64,000 bases of DNA from NCBI RefSeq assembly GCF_020268605.1, contig NZ_CP084222.1:434001-498000 (forward strand). Direction: 5' to 3'. Below are positions 29,103 to 38,232 of the stretch, one piece after another. Source of the stretch: Arsenophonus apicola. Its GTDB lineage: Bacteria > Pseudomonadota > Gammaproteobacteria > Enterobacterales > Enterobacteriaceae. The stretch's first letter is position 1, and the number at the start of each line of letters is the position of its first letter. Under the pieces are notes generated by a model. It had not been told where the DNA came from. It did not search any database and saw only the letters and a list, made by a program, of their open reading frames with translations. The translations under genes and the position numbers were made by a program.

Positions 29103-29722
29103 TATAATTTCCCTAGGTATAATTTATTTTTATTAATAAACAACTTTGCTCCATGATATAGCAAAGTGAATTTAGCAGCTGAATTTATACAGTTATATCC
29201 AGTAAACTACTGAGATTTTATAAAATTTCATTTCAAAGATAAAAACAGGAGGAAAATTTTGCTGAAGTAGATTAATTAAATGTTTGCATCAAATATTAAT
29301 ATTATTTACCTCATTTTTATAGTGATAAGGCCATTTTATAGAAAATAATTCTATTGTTATATAACAAGTTCACGATATAGAATAGCGTTCTGATCAAAAA
29401 ATTAAATGGCTGTATTTAAAGAATATAGGAACAATAAAAAATTGACGACAAGCTTATAAGAGAATTATTTTAAAATAAGTTGCAGTTTCATTTTTTTATG
29501 GAAAATAAATTTTATATTTATGTTAAAAATATATTTAAAATATGTTTTTTTGTTATTCAATAAAATATATTTGGACTTTGTTTGACATAACCAGTATGTT
29601 GTTTAACAAATTAATGAAAAATATATATCATTCTAAATAACTTGTGGTAAATAATTATCATTTATTGAGGCAAATAGTTTTCCAGAATTTTATAAAACAG
29701 TTATTTTTTCTTTAACTGTTCT
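29103..29722. promoter_or_regulatory. AT-rich region between divergent genes, upstream of ssaR
   Basis: About 620 bp, extremely A/T rich, with no gene seen. It lies between a divergent unknown gene and the ssaRSTU operon and should hold both promoters. Such AT-rich DNA is a typical target for H-NS silencing of horizontally acquired islands. Confidence 0.4.
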
Positions 29723-29736
29723 CAGGTATTTACCGG
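29723..29736. promoter_or_regulatory. Palindromic operator-like motif upstream of ssaR (copy 1 of 4)
   Basis: CAGGTATTTACCGG, followed by ATAT. It shares the core with three other sites in the island (36308, 46324, 54667). It is 58 bp before the ssaR ATG. Probably a binding site for the island's regulator. Confidence 0.6.
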
Positions 29737-29794
29737 ATATTTTCGCTTCATCGTACCATAGATACTCTATTTCTATAGAGTGAGTGGAGGTATT

Positions 29795-30445
29795 ATGTCG
29801 TTATTTAATAATCCGATGCAATTAATTGTAGTGCTTTTTTGTTTATCCATAATGCCTTTGTTTGCAGTAATGGGAACTTCATTTTTAAAAATTTCGATTG
29901 TTTTATCAATGTTACGCAATGCGTTAGGTATACAGCAAATTCCGCCTAATATGGCTATTTATGGTTTGGCATTAATATTAACTTTATTTACTATGGCACC
30001 AGTTGGTTTTGCCATTCGTGATAATATTAAAGTCCAGCCGATTGATTGGAATTCGGTTAATTCAATGGAACAAATAGATTCCTCGGTTATCGCGCCATAT
30101 AAAGATTTTTTGAAAAAAAATACCAGCGAAGAACAAATTAAATTTTTTACCCAAATAGGCTATAAAATTTGGCCTAAACAATATCAAACTTCATTATCTC
30201 CTAACTCTTTATTAGTCATGGTTCCTGCATTTACCATGAGTCAACTGATTGCTGCATTTAAAATTGGTTTTCTAATTTATCTGCCGTTTGTTGCGATCGA
30301 TCTTATTGTTTCTAATGTTTTATTAGCAATGGGGATGATGATGGTTTCCCCGATGACAATCGCGCTTCCCTTTAAATTATTAATTTTTATTTTAATGGGT
30401 GGCTGGGACAAACTTATCGGTCAATTGATGGTGTCTTTTTCATGA
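29795..30445 (+). CDS. ssaR: SctR (SsaR), T3SS export apparatus
   Basis: 216 residues of the FliP/YscR family. Family marks: FLKISIVLSMLRNALGIQQIPP near the N-terminus and PFVAIDLIVSNVLLAMGMMMVSP near residue 180, with four membrane spans. It forms the core of the inner-membrane export gate with SctS and SctT. ATG 29795 is preferred over GTG 29780 because GTGGAGG lies 5 bp before it. It is the first gene of ssaRSTU, which in Salmonella lies at the 3' end of the island; here it is at the 5' end, before ssrB. Confidence 0.95.
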   Translation: MSLFNNPMQLIVVLFCLSIMPLFAVMGTSFLKISIVLSMLRNALGIQQIPPNMAIYGLALILTLFTMAPVGFAIRDNIKVQPIDWNSVNSMEQIDSSVIAPYKDFLKKNTSEEQIKFFTQIGYKIWPKQYQTSLSPNSLLVMVPAFTMSQLIAAFKIGFLIYLPFVAIDLIVSNVLLAMGMMMVSPMTIALPFKLLIFILMGGWDKLIGQLMVSFS

Positions 30446-30702
30446 ATGAGTCCACCATAATTCATTTTACTTCCGAATTGTTATGGATCGTGCTGCTGCT
30501 TTCATTACCGATTGTGATAGTGGCATCAATCACTGGGTTGTTGGTGAGTATATTGCAAGCGCTCACACAAATCCAAGACCAGACATTGCAATTTTTAATT
30601 AAATTAGTCGCTGTATGTATTACCTTGGCGGTAAGTTACCACTGGATGGGAAGTGCACTACTTAACTACGCTATTTTATCTTTTGATCAAATAGGTAAAT
30701 AA
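30442..30702 (+). CDS. ssaS: SctS (SsaS), T3SS export apparatus
   Basis: 86 residues of the FliQ/YscS family, with two membrane spans and the motif SITGLLVSILQALTQIQDQTL between them. It is part of the SctR5S4T1 gate. The ATG overlaps the ssaR stop (ATGA), showing translational coupling. It is of normal length and intact. Confidence 0.94.
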   Translation: MNESTIIHFTSELLWIVLLLSLPIVIVASITGLLVSILQALTQIQDQTLQFLIKLVAVCITLAVSYHWMGSALLNYAILSFDQIGK

Positions 30703-30711
30703 GAGGATTAG

Positions 30712-31494
30712 ATGAATAGCCTAATGCAAATGATGCCTTGGTTGGCATTGAGCATGATGCGACCCCTAGGCATGTTACTATTATTGCCGCTATTTAAAGG
30801 GGGAGCTATGGGTAGTAGTTTGATTCGTAACAGCTTGGTATTAGTGTTTGCTTTACCTATAGCTCCAATAATCAAGACTATGCCAATCGATTTCACTCAT
30901 CAAACTGTAACAGAGTTAGTGTTTCTATACAGTGAAGAGTTGCTTATTGGCCTAGTGCTCGGTTTTTGCGCAGCCATCCCTTTTTGGGCTATTGATATGG
31001 CAGGATTTATTATCGATACTCTGCGCGGCGCCTCTATGTCAACCATCTTAAATCCTTTAATGGGATTACAATCTTCAATTTTTGGCATGTTATTTACCCA
31101 AATATTGAGTGTCCTATTTTTAGTTTCTGGTGGTTTCAATGCGTTACTCACTGCGCTTTATCATTCCTATAATGTGTTACCGCCAAATGCACCGTTATCA
31201 TTTAATGCTTCAATGTTGTTATTTATTCAGCAACAGTGGCATATGATGTTAGAACTCTGTATGAGTTTTGCTATGCCTGCCATGGTGGTGATGATTTTAG
31301 TTGATGTTGCATTAGGATTGATAAATCGTTCGGTAGAGCAGCTTAATGTGTTTTTTCTATCTATGCCAATCAAAAGCGTATTAGTTGTTTTTCTTCTTCT
31401 GGTTAGTATGTATTTTGCGTTTAATCACTATTTTATGAAGATCCAGCTATTTGAAAAACAAGTTTCAACTTTATTCCAACTTTGGCGGGGATGA
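30712..31494 (+). CDS. ssaT: SctT (SsaT), T3SS export apparatus
   Basis: 260 residues of the FliR/YscT family, with six to eight hydrophobic spans. Family segments: the SLIRNSLVLVFALPIAP stretch, EELLIGLVLGFCAAIPFWAIDMAG, and a C-terminal VEQLNVFFLSMPIKS motif. One copy per gate closes the SctR ring. It has an AAGAGG ribosome site and runs in one operon with ssaR, ssaS and ssaU. It is intact. Confidence 0.94.
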   Translation: MNSLMQMMPWLALSMMRPLGMLLLLPLFKGGAMGSSLIRNSLVLVFALPIAPIIKTMPIDFTHQTVTELVFLYSEELLIGLVLGFCAAIPFWAIDMAGFIIDTLRGASMSTILNPLMGLQSSIFGMLFTQILSVLFLVSGGFNALLTALYHSYNVLPPNAPLSFNASMLLFIQQQWHMMLELCMSFAMPAMVVMILVDVALGLINRSVEQLNVFFLSMPIKSVLVVFLLLVSMYFAFNHYFMKIQLFEKQVSTLFQLWRG

Positions 31495-31499
31495 TATTA

Positions 31500-32549
31500 A
31501 TGGCTGAAAAAACGGAAAAGCCTACACAAAAGCGGATAAATGAGGCACGTAAAAAAGGACAAGTCATTAAAAGTAATGAAATAGTGACGGTATTAAAAAT
31601 GGCAGTTATTCTCGGTTATTTAATTGTGGAAGGGCATGCTTTATTTAATGCGATAGGCGAATTGGTTATTTTAACTGTCCGCTCACTCTCTTTACCGATC
31701 GATGTCGCGGCTAAAACAATTATTGGTTCCTTTATAATGCTGTTGTTGCGTTTTATGGTTGGCTTGCTGGTGGTATTAATTGTAACAATCAGCTTAAGCT
31801 GTATTGTTCAAACTGGGCCAATTTGGGCGCACAAAAGTTTGGCATTTAGTTTTAATAAAATGAATATTATTAATAATGCTAAACAGATTTTTTCCATGAA
31901 AAATCTATTTGAGTTTGGAAAGAATATTTTAAAGGTTATTGTACTCACTTTGGTTTTTTATTATTTACTAGATTATTATGTTAACCTATTCCAATATCTG
32001 CCAACTTGTGGTATTGACTGTGGTGTAATGGTAACTTTTACACTAATTCAATGGTTATGGGGAGGATTCTTAGTTTGTTATATTGTGTTTGCCATAGCAG
32101 ACTACGGATTTCAATATTATCATGTGATGAAAGAGTTAAAAATGTCGAAGGAGGATACAAAACGAGAGTTTAAAGATACAGAAGGTAATCCTCAAATTAA
32201 GCAAAAGCGTCGTGAAATACAACGAGAAATAGCGAGTAATTCAGTGGTTGCGAATGTAAGAAAATCAACAGTGATTGTTCGTAATCCAACCCATATTGTC
32301 GTTTGTCTTTATTACCAACCTGGCATTACTCCATTACCTCAAGTTGTTGAAAAATTTCAAGATAATATGGCTTTGCATATTGTGAAACTTGCTGAAAAAG
32401 CAGGTATCCCAATGGTTGAGAATATCCCATTAGCGCGCGCGCTGTTTCAACAAGTCGAGACGGGACAAATGATCCCAGAGAGCTTGTTTGAACCGGTCGC
32501 TGAGTTATTGCGCTTAGTAATGGATCTCCGTTACGATAGTGATGATTGA
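31500..32549 (+). CDS. ssaU: SctU (SsaU), T3SS substrate-switch protein
   Basis: 349 residues of the FlhB/YscU family. Starts MAEKTEKPTQKR, followed by four membrane spans and a cytoplasmic domain that contains the self-cleavage site N-P-T-H at residues 262-265. Cleavage between N and P switches secretion from needle parts to translocators. ATG 31500 is chosen over 31491 because the family begins M-x-E-K-T-E-K-P-T and GGCGGGG at 31484-31490 is spaced for it. It is the last gene of the ssaRSTU operon. About 170 bp separate it from ssrB. Confidence 0.95.
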   Translation: MAEKTEKPTQKRINEARKKGQVIKSNEIVTVLKMAVILGYLIVEGHALFNAIGELVILTVRSLSLPIDVAAKTIIGSFIMLLLRFMVGLLVVLIVTISLSCIVQTGPIWAHKSLAFSFNKMNIINNAKQIFSMKNLFEFGKNILKVIVLTLVFYYLLDYYVNLFQYLPTCGIDCGVMVTFTLIQWLWGGFLVCYIVFAIADYGFQYYHVMKELKMSKEDTKREFKDTEGNPQIKQKRREIQREIASNSVVANVRKSTVIVRNPTHIVVCLYYQPGITPLPQVVEKFQDNMALHIVKLAEKAGIPMVENIPLARALFQQVETGQMIPESLFEPVAELLRLVMDLRYDSDD

Positions 32550-32719
32550 TTAATTGTTTATAAAAATTTGAAACTTATCACTCTTTTAGTTGTAGGAATG
32601 ATAAGCATTATAATGAATAATAAGTTGCATTGTTTTACTTGTTAAAGTAGTTTCCTCCATCGCTTGAGGTTATGAATTTAGAGTATCAAGTGTGACAGAA
32701 ACCAAGATGGGGAAGTTAA

Positions 32720-33364
32720 ATGATTACTGGGGATTTGAAACGAATCAAGATCGTTGTGGTGGATGATCATGACTTGATCTTTGATGGCTTAAAAAGCTGT
32801 CTTGCCCCCTACTCCGATCTGGAATTAGTTGGATTTGTTACTGATGGTCTTGGTGTATATGATGCATGTCTAAAATTGCAGCCAGACTTAGTGATAATGG
32901 ATCTTAGCTTACCTGGCATGAGTGGTGTTGAAGCTATTCGTCAATTAAGAAAACGTTGGCCAAAATTAATGGTGATTGTATTGACAGCTTCTGAAGAAGA
33001 GCGAAAAGCTCGGGATGCCCTTGATGCAGGCGCTAATGGTTATGTATTAAAACATGGCTCTAAAAGTACACTGATAGCGGCAATTAAAAGTGTCGGTAGA
33101 GGTAAGTTTTTCATCGATCCTAATTTGGATGCAGCAAAAATTGTTGCGTTAAAAGGAGTCGAAAATGGGGATATTCCGGTATTAACCCATCGAGAAAAAC
33201 AGGTACTTAAACTTATTTTCGAGGGCAAGCGTAATCGTGATATTGCAGAAGCATTAGTGATCGGCTTGAAAACAGTCGAAACTCATCGAATGAATATTAT
33301 GAGGAAACTCGATGCGCATAATGTAGCAGATTTGATGAAATGGGCGCACAGGATGGGCTTCTAA
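32720..33364 (+). CDS. ssrB: SsrB-like response regulator of the T3SS island
   Basis: 214 residues. N-terminal receiver with D15/D16 in VVVDDHDLI, phosphoacceptor D61 in VIMDLSLPG, and K in YVLKHGSKS. C-terminal LuxR-type DNA-binding domain: LTHREKQVLKLI, the recognition helix region KTVETHRMNIMRKL and NVADLMKWA. SsrB activates SPI-2 operons in Salmonella. A ribosome site (GGGGAAG) precedes the ATG. Unlike in Salmonella, where ssrA and ssrB run the same way, this gene faces the ssrA-like kinase gene, with 13 bp between their ends. It has its own promoter region of about 170 bp. Confidence 0.85.
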   Translation: MITGDLKRIKIVVVDDHDLIFDGLKSCLAPYSDLELVGFVTDGLGVYDACLKLQPDLVIMDLSLPGMSGVEAIRQLRKRWPKLMVIVLTASEEERKARDALDAGANGYVLKHGSKSTLIAAIKSVGRGKFFIDPNLDAAKIVALKGVENGDIPVLTHREKQVLKLIFEGKRNRDIAEALVIGLKTVETHRMNIMRKLDAHNVADLMKWAHRMGF

Positions 33365-33369
33365 CAGCT

Positions 33370-33387
33370 TGGCCCTGTTACGGGCCA
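33370..33387. terminator. Short hairpin between convergent ssrB and ssrA
   Basis: TGGCCC at 33370-33375 pairs with GGGCCA at 33382-33387 around a 6-nt loop, overlapping the last codons of ssrA. It may separate the converging transcripts; there is no U run, so it is weak. Confidence 0.3.
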
Positions 33388-36176
33388 TGATGAATCAGTG
33401 ATTGATTATATTCTAGTGCGATTAATAACACCTCAAGTTCATCACTAGAAAAATGTCCTTGTGATTCGAGACGTTTTTCTAACTCTGCTGCAGTTTTTGC
33501 TATGCTCTCAAAACCGGTAAGGGCTGCGCTACCTTTTATGTTATGTAAAATGTTTCGTAGATCTTCCCAATTACGTGTTTGTAAGCAATGTTGGGTACGT
33601 TTGATCATATCAGAAAAGTGCTGAGCTAGCCGTTGATTAAATTCATCTTCAGAAAATTTCATGATCGGTTCTGCATTATCGCAGTTAACTTCAGGTTGCA
33701 TATCGCGATCGATCTGGATTTCGGCTGCCATCTCAATGCATTGGGCTAATTGCTCGAGAGACACGGGTTTAGTCAAATAGCCGTTCATTAACGATATTGT
33801 TTTTTCATGTTCGCTTGGATTAGCGTTTGCGGTAAGTGCCACGATTGGGCATTCAGTATCCAGAATAACATTACTTTTACGCCACAATCGAGTGGTTTGA
33901 TAACCATCAATGTCTGGTATTCGTATATCCATTAATACCAAGTCAAAAATATGTTTTTTACCCAGTTTAAGCGCAGCTCTACCACTGTCCGCGGTATAAA
34001 CCATTTGACCAAGTTCAATGAGCATTTGGCTAATAATATCACGGTTAGTAGCAACATCATCGACTAACAGGATTTTCAACTTCCAAGGTATGATCGTTTT
34101 GAATAGCATTGATGAAGAGGGCAATGAAATACCGTGTTGGATCTCATACAACTGCTTCCATAATCGCCATGGCAAGTAGGTTAACCCTTCATTTTCTAGT
34201 AATGGATTCTTTCCTTCCTTAGCTTGGCCACCCCACAAAGCAATTTGTGCATGTAGTTTATGCGGGGCAACGATAGGTTCTGGCTGTAAACACATGGGTG
34301 AACTTGGTTCGAGTAAAGGCATACGAAATATGAAGGTAGCGCCAAAGCCATAATCACTCTTTAGAGTAATATTTCCACCCATTATAACGGCGATTTTCTC
34401 AGAAATAGAAAGACCTAGCCCTGTTCCAACTTTATAGTGTGATGACTGCACAAAAGGTTGGAATATACATGCCTGATCCTCTTCTTTTATGCCCGGGCCG
34501 GTATCTTTTATATAAAAACAGAGCTGATTTTTTTCTACTTTAATCGTGAGTATGATATGGCCTTGTTCAGTAAATTTGGCAGCATTACCTAAAAGATTGA
34601 CTAGAATCTGTTGCACTCTTAATGAATCTAAATTTGAAGATTCTGGCACGTCATTATTGACTATGCAGTGTAATTTAACCGGTTTATCTATTAAATGGGG
34701 CTGAATAGTTACCATTGCATCATCGACAATTTTTAGGATCGGGTAACGGCGAAGGTTTAATTCAACTTGATCGGCTTCAATGCGAGAAAAATCTAAGATA
34801 TTGTTAATAATGCTGAGCAACGATTTAGCACAGGTATAGGCGGTATTACGTAAATTAGCTTGTTTTTCGGAAAGCGGCGTAGTTTGCAATAATTCTAATG
34901 ATCCGGTGATGCCGTTAAGTGGTGTACGGAGTTCATGGCTGATAGTAGTAAGATGCTCACTTTTACGCGCTGTAGCCCGTTCAGCCAATTGTTTGGCTTC
35001 AGTCAGTTCAATAGTACGCACTGCAACTTTGTTTTCTAATTCATCATAACTATGTTTGATCGTATCAAGTAGTGCGTTATAAGCGCGAGCAATATCACCA
35101 AGTTCATCTTTACGTGATTCAGGTAAACGGCGATTAAAGGTCGGTTGCACATCTTGTTTAATAATATTAACAAAGTGACGAATCGGCTTTGCCAGGTATT
35201 GCCATAAAATCCACAACATCACAATGGTCATAATAGCAAATGACAATAATGACCATTTCAATTCATGGACAAAAGGAGTATAGGCAATTTGCTTAATACG
35301 CGCTTTAGGGATTAATGTAATTTGCTGCCAATTTGGGCCATCGATTTGTTCTGATATAGCATAATAATGGCCAATATCAATGCCATACAGCGATCCTAAC
35401 AGATGAGTATAAGTTAGCATTAGCATTTTGATATCGGCCATCTCCTTTTGCGAGATATTTAACTCGTTGTTAAAGGATAGAACGCCTTTGGGAGTAAGGA
35501 AAAAGTTGATATCACTGGCATGATAAATATTAGAGACATCTAACATATCATTGATATCAATTACAAAACCCACTTGTTGATGATTAGGTTTTTGTGATGG
35601 TGGCGTGTAACTCATCAATACATAACTACGTTTGCTAGCGGCATCGTAAAATGGTTCACTCCAACGAAAACCATCGGTTGTTGGTTGCTTTGCTAATGCT
35701 GAAATTTCAGCTATTCGTTTGGTTAAATTATTCCGTTCAATCGTGGATAGTGCATAAATTGCGATACTCTTACCTGGTTCAATAATAAATGTATCAATAT
35801 ATCTTTGTTGACCTGAGGTGCCAAAAGTTTGTAGCGCCCATAGATTGGTCATATTTGTTTCCATGTGATGATGGCCAATATTAATTTGCCGAGCAACTAA
35901 TTCATGTTGATCTGGAAAATGTAGGCATTCGAACTGAGATTCACTAATACGATGTTCTAATTGTTGAATGTCAGTAATTGCCTGTTTAAATAGATTCCGA
36001 TTCAAATGAGCCCTTATTTCACTGGTTTGGTGATAGGTCATAAGAATATGTTGTATGGCACCACTATAGATATTGTTATAAGAATTTACTTCGATCAGTA
36101 TCCATAAACTAATCAGTACCGAAATAAAGGCAAAGGTGAGTTTAGTCACTAAGGACGAACACCAATGTGTATTCAT
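33378..36176 (-). CDS. ssrA: SsrA-like tripartite hybrid sensor kinase
   Basis: 932 residues. Order: N-terminal membrane span, periplasmic sensor of about 290 residues, second span near residue 315 (SFAIMTIVMLWILWQYLA), HAMP linker, histidine kinase with H414 in TISHELRTPLNG, N-box LLGNAAKFTEQG, G boxes DTGPGI and GTGLGLSI, receiver with D750 in VLMDIRIPDIDG, and an HPt domain with H878 in ILHNIKGSAALTG. All relay residues are present, so the phosphorelay to SsrB should work. It is divergent from ssaB, sharing an intergenic region of about 200 bp, and convergent with ssrB. In contrast to the BvgS-like kinase nearby, it shows no lesion. Confidence 0.88.
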   Translation of the reverse strand: MNTHWCSSLVTKLTFAFISVLISLWILIEVNSYNNIYSGAIQHILMTYHQTSEIRAHLNRNLFKQAITDIQQLEHRISESQFECLHFPDQHELVARQINIGHHHMETNMTNLWALQTFGTSGQQRYIDTFIIEPGKSIAIYALSTIERNNLTKRIAEISALAKQPTTDGFRWSEPFYDAASKRSYVLMSYTPPSQKPNHQQVGFVIDINDMLDVSNIYHASDINFFLTPKGVLSFNNELNISQKEMADIKMLMLTYTHLLGSLYGIDIGHYYAISEQIDGPNWQQITLIPKARIKQIAYTPFVHELKWSLLSFAIMTIVMLWILWQYLAKPIRHFVNIIKQDVQPTFNRRLPESRKDELGDIARAYNALLDTIKHSYDELENKVAVRTIELTEAKQLAERATARKSEHLTTISHELRTPLNGITGSLELLQTTPLSEKQANLRNTAYTCAKSLLSIINNILDFSRIEADQVELNLRRYPILKIVDDAMVTIQPHLIDKPVKLHCIVNNDVPESSNLDSLRVQQILVNLLGNAAKFTEQGHIILTIKVEKNQLCFYIKDTGPGIKEEDQACIFQPFVQSSHYKVGTGLGLSISEKIAVIMGGNITLKSDYGFGATFIFRMPLLEPSSPMCLQPEPIVAPHKLHAQIALWGGQAKEGKNPLLENEGLTYLPWRLWKQLYEIQHGISLPSSSMLFKTIIPWKLKILLVDDVATNRDIISQMLIELGQMVYTADSGRAALKLGKKHIFDLVLMDIRIPDIDGYQTTRLWRKSNVILDTECPIVALTANANPSEHEKTISLMNGYLTKPVSLEQLAQCIEMAAEIQIDRDMQPEVNCDNAEPIMKFSEDEFNQRLAQHFSDMIKRTQHCLQTRNWEDLRNILHNIKGSAALTGFESIAKTAAELEKRLESQGHFSSDELEVLLIALEYNQSLIHHGP

Positions 36177-36307
36177 AATTGCTCTCTTATCCTAAAACGT
36201 ATGCACAAAGACATACATACAATTTGTTAACAATAACGCAAATTGCGGTTAAGAATCTACTCTAATTTCTCTATTTATTGTTAATCTGTTTAGCTAACAA
36301 TGAGATT

Positions 36308-36321
36308 AAGGTATTTACCTG
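36308..36321. promoter_or_regulatory. Palindromic operator-like motif between ssrA and ssaB (copy 2 of 4)
   Basis: AAGGTATTTACCTG followed by ATACGA. It differs from the perfect palindrome at 54667 by one base. It is 73 bp before the ssaB ATG and 132 bp before the ssrA start, so it could control both directions. Confidence 0.6.
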
Positions 36322-36380
36322 ATACGACAAAGATATTGTATTACTCATACTTGTTAACAGATAAAAAAGGTGACAAGACG

Positions 36381-36767
36381 ATGATAGAGAGATTTACAGC
36401 AACTGGATTGTTTGAAGTTGTTGAAAAAACAGAAAGCAATTGGAACGCAATTTGTGCGGGCAGAAATGCACAATGGTTATCATCTTCTTTTGGTGCCACT
36501 GTTGGTGTTCAGATAATGCCTCCTGACAGCAAGATATGGCATCAACAAGCAAGTTTAGTGCTTGTTAGCTGTTCAGAAGGACGGAATATGGGGCTAAATT
36601 ATCGAGGTTCTTATTGGGTGCTCTGGCAAGCCTACGGTAAAGATATTGATGATAACCTACTTATTGAATCTATTTGTGGTCACCTGGCATTTGCTAAATT
36701 TTTGGAAGAGGGTTTGTGTCAACCTGTGACATCACCAGCATTGCGCTATCGGAGTATAAAAAGATGA
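36381..36767 (+). CDS. ssaB: SsaB/SpiC-position protein of the T3SS
   Basis: 128 residues, soluble. It occupies the slot of ssaB (spiC) directly before the secretin gene and has almost the same length as Salmonella SsaB. Sequence likeness is not obvious by eye (MIERFTATGLFEVVEK, a Trp-rich middle, GHLAFAKFLEEG near the end), so the name rests mainly on synteny. In Salmonella the protein acts with SsaM and SsaL to order translocator before effector export. ATG 36381 has AAGGTG 8 bp upstream. An in-frame ATG at 36300 is rejected because that extension runs over the conserved palindrome. Its stop overlaps the ssaC start (ATGA). Confidence 0.65.
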   Translation: MIERFTATGLFEVVEKTESNWNAICAGRNAQWLSSSFGATVGVQIMPPDSKIWHQQASLVLVSCSEGRNMGLNYRGSYWVLWQAYGKDIDDNLLIESICGHLAFAKFLEEGLCQPVTSPALRYRSIKR

Positions 36768-38230
36768 AAAAGAAACTCTGTTGCTTATTTTTATTAACCA
36801 CCACGGTTGCGCAGGCGGCATCAATTTCTTCCATTCATTGGCAGGATAGTGAACCCTTCGTTTATGTCAGCCGTGGGACACCGCTAGCATCGGTAATAAG
36901 AGATATTGGTAATTCCTATGGCATTCCGGTGGTTATTAGTCCACAGATACATGATACCTTCAGTGGCCGCATTGAGAACAAAACACCGAAGGAGATCCTG
37001 GCATTTTTAGCACATCAGTATGGCTTAGTGTGGTATTACGATGGTGATGTATTACATGCTTATAAAGCACAGGAAATGAACAATCAAGTTGTTTCTCTTA
37101 GTGCTTTATCCACTGAACGTGCGTTGAACTATATGGGGAAAGCGGGTTTTTTAGATAAAAATAGTTGTGAAGTTAAAGCAATTAATGGATTGAATGCGCT
37201 ACAAGTATATGGCGTGCCAGACTGTATCAATAAAGTCACTCGCTTTATTAATCAGATTGATCAAGAAGCGAAACAAAACATTCAGACGCAGCGTTTAATA
37301 CGCATTTTCCCGCTTAAATATGCTTCAGCGACGGACACCGTTTATCAATATCGTAAACAAAACGTAACCGTGCCGGGTATTGTCAGTGTCCTGAAACAGA
37401 TGAATCAAACGAATGCCAATGGCGTAAATGCGCAACAAGATATAACGTCATTTGCCGCCGATCCAAGGCAGAATGCGGTGGTAGTTAGCAGTAATAAGCA
37501 CGATATGGGGCTTTATAGCACCTTGATTAAACAGCTTGATATCGCACCAACCATGATTGAAGTTTCTGTATCGATTATTGATGTCGATGCGTCAGATTTT
37601 AATCAGTTAGGTATTGACTGGTCGGCTAATGCCAAAATTGGTGGTGGAACGATTTCTTTTAACCAAGGTACATCAGGCAGTGATAATTTTTCCACCGTAA
37701 TTGGCAATACCGGCAATTTTATGGTGCGTTTGAATGCATTAGAGAAGACCTCTAAGGCGAAAATACTTTCTCGTCCATCGGTGGTAACACTTAATAATGT
37801 TCAAGCCGTGTTAGATAAAAATATTACTTTTTATACTAAATTACAGGGCGATAAGGTAGCAAAACTGGAATCGGTTACCGCTGGCTCATTACTGCGTGTG
37901 ACCCCCAGACTGATTGATAGCAATGGTCGTAAAAAAGTGATGTTATCACTCAATATCGAAGATGGTCAGCAAGCGAAGGCGATTAATGATAGTGAGCCAT
38001 TACCACAAGTCCAGAATTCAGAGATAGCAACACAGGCAACTCTAAATACGGGTGAAAGTTTATTACTCGGTGGCTTTGTCCAAGATAAAGACCAAACGGT
38101 GCAAAATAAGATCCCATTATTAGGGGATTTGCCACTGGTTGGCGGTTTGTTCCGCAGTGAAGATCGTAGTAAACAGAGTGTGATACGTCTGTTTTTAATT
38201 AAAGCAGAGCCTATCAATCAAGGAGGCTAA
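36764..38230 (+). CDS. ssaC: SctC (SsaC), outer-membrane secretin
   Basis: 488 residues with a signal peptide (KKKLCCLFLLTTTVAQA, cleavage after AQA). N-domains: FVYVSRGTPLASVIRDIG, LAFLAHQYGL and a second ring-building region ending IRIFPLKYASA. The C-terminal secretin domain includes VSIIDVDASDFNQLGIDWS, LSRPSVVTLNN and PLLGDLPLVGGLF. It forms the outer-membrane ring through which the needle passes. Length matches SsaC. It has an ATGA overlap with ssaB and starts two bases before ssaD on the other side. Confidence 0.95.
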   Translation: MKKKLCCLFLLTTTVAQAASISSIHWQDSEPFVYVSRGTPLASVIRDIGNSYGIPVVISPQIHDTFSGRIENKTPKEILAFLAHQYGLVWYYDGDVLHAYKAQEMNNQVVSLSALSTERALNYMGKAGFLDKNSCEVKAINGLNALQVYGVPDCINKVTRFINQIDQEAKQNIQTQRLIRIFPLKYASATDTVYQYRKQNVTVPGIVSVLKQMNQTNANGVNAQQDITSFAADPRQNAVVVSSNKHDMGLYSTLIKQLDIAPTMIEVSVSIIDVDASDFNQLGIDWSANAKIGGGTISFNQGTSGSDNFSTVIGNTGNFMVRLNALEKTSKAKILSRPSVVTLNNVQAVLDKNITFYTKLQGDKVAKLESVTAGSLLRVTPRLIDSNGRKKVMLSLNIEDGQQAKAINDSEPLPQVQNSEIATQATLNTGESLLLGGFVQDKDQTVQNKIPLLGDLPLVGGLFRSEDRSKQSVIRLFLIKAEPINQGG

Positions 38231-38232
38231 TC

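Noticed and set aside
29103..29722. Small genes in the AT-rich region upstream of ssaR
   Set aside because: Short frames exist, but none has a ribosome site or protein-like composition.
32574..32605. CTTATCA/TGATAAG inverted pair as terminator after ssaU
   Set aside because: Stem of 7 bp with an 18-nt loop, rich in A/T and without a U run; too weak to call.
36300..36380. Earlier start for the ssaB-slot gene
   Set aside because: It would translate across the conserved palindrome; ATG 36381 has a proper ribosome site.
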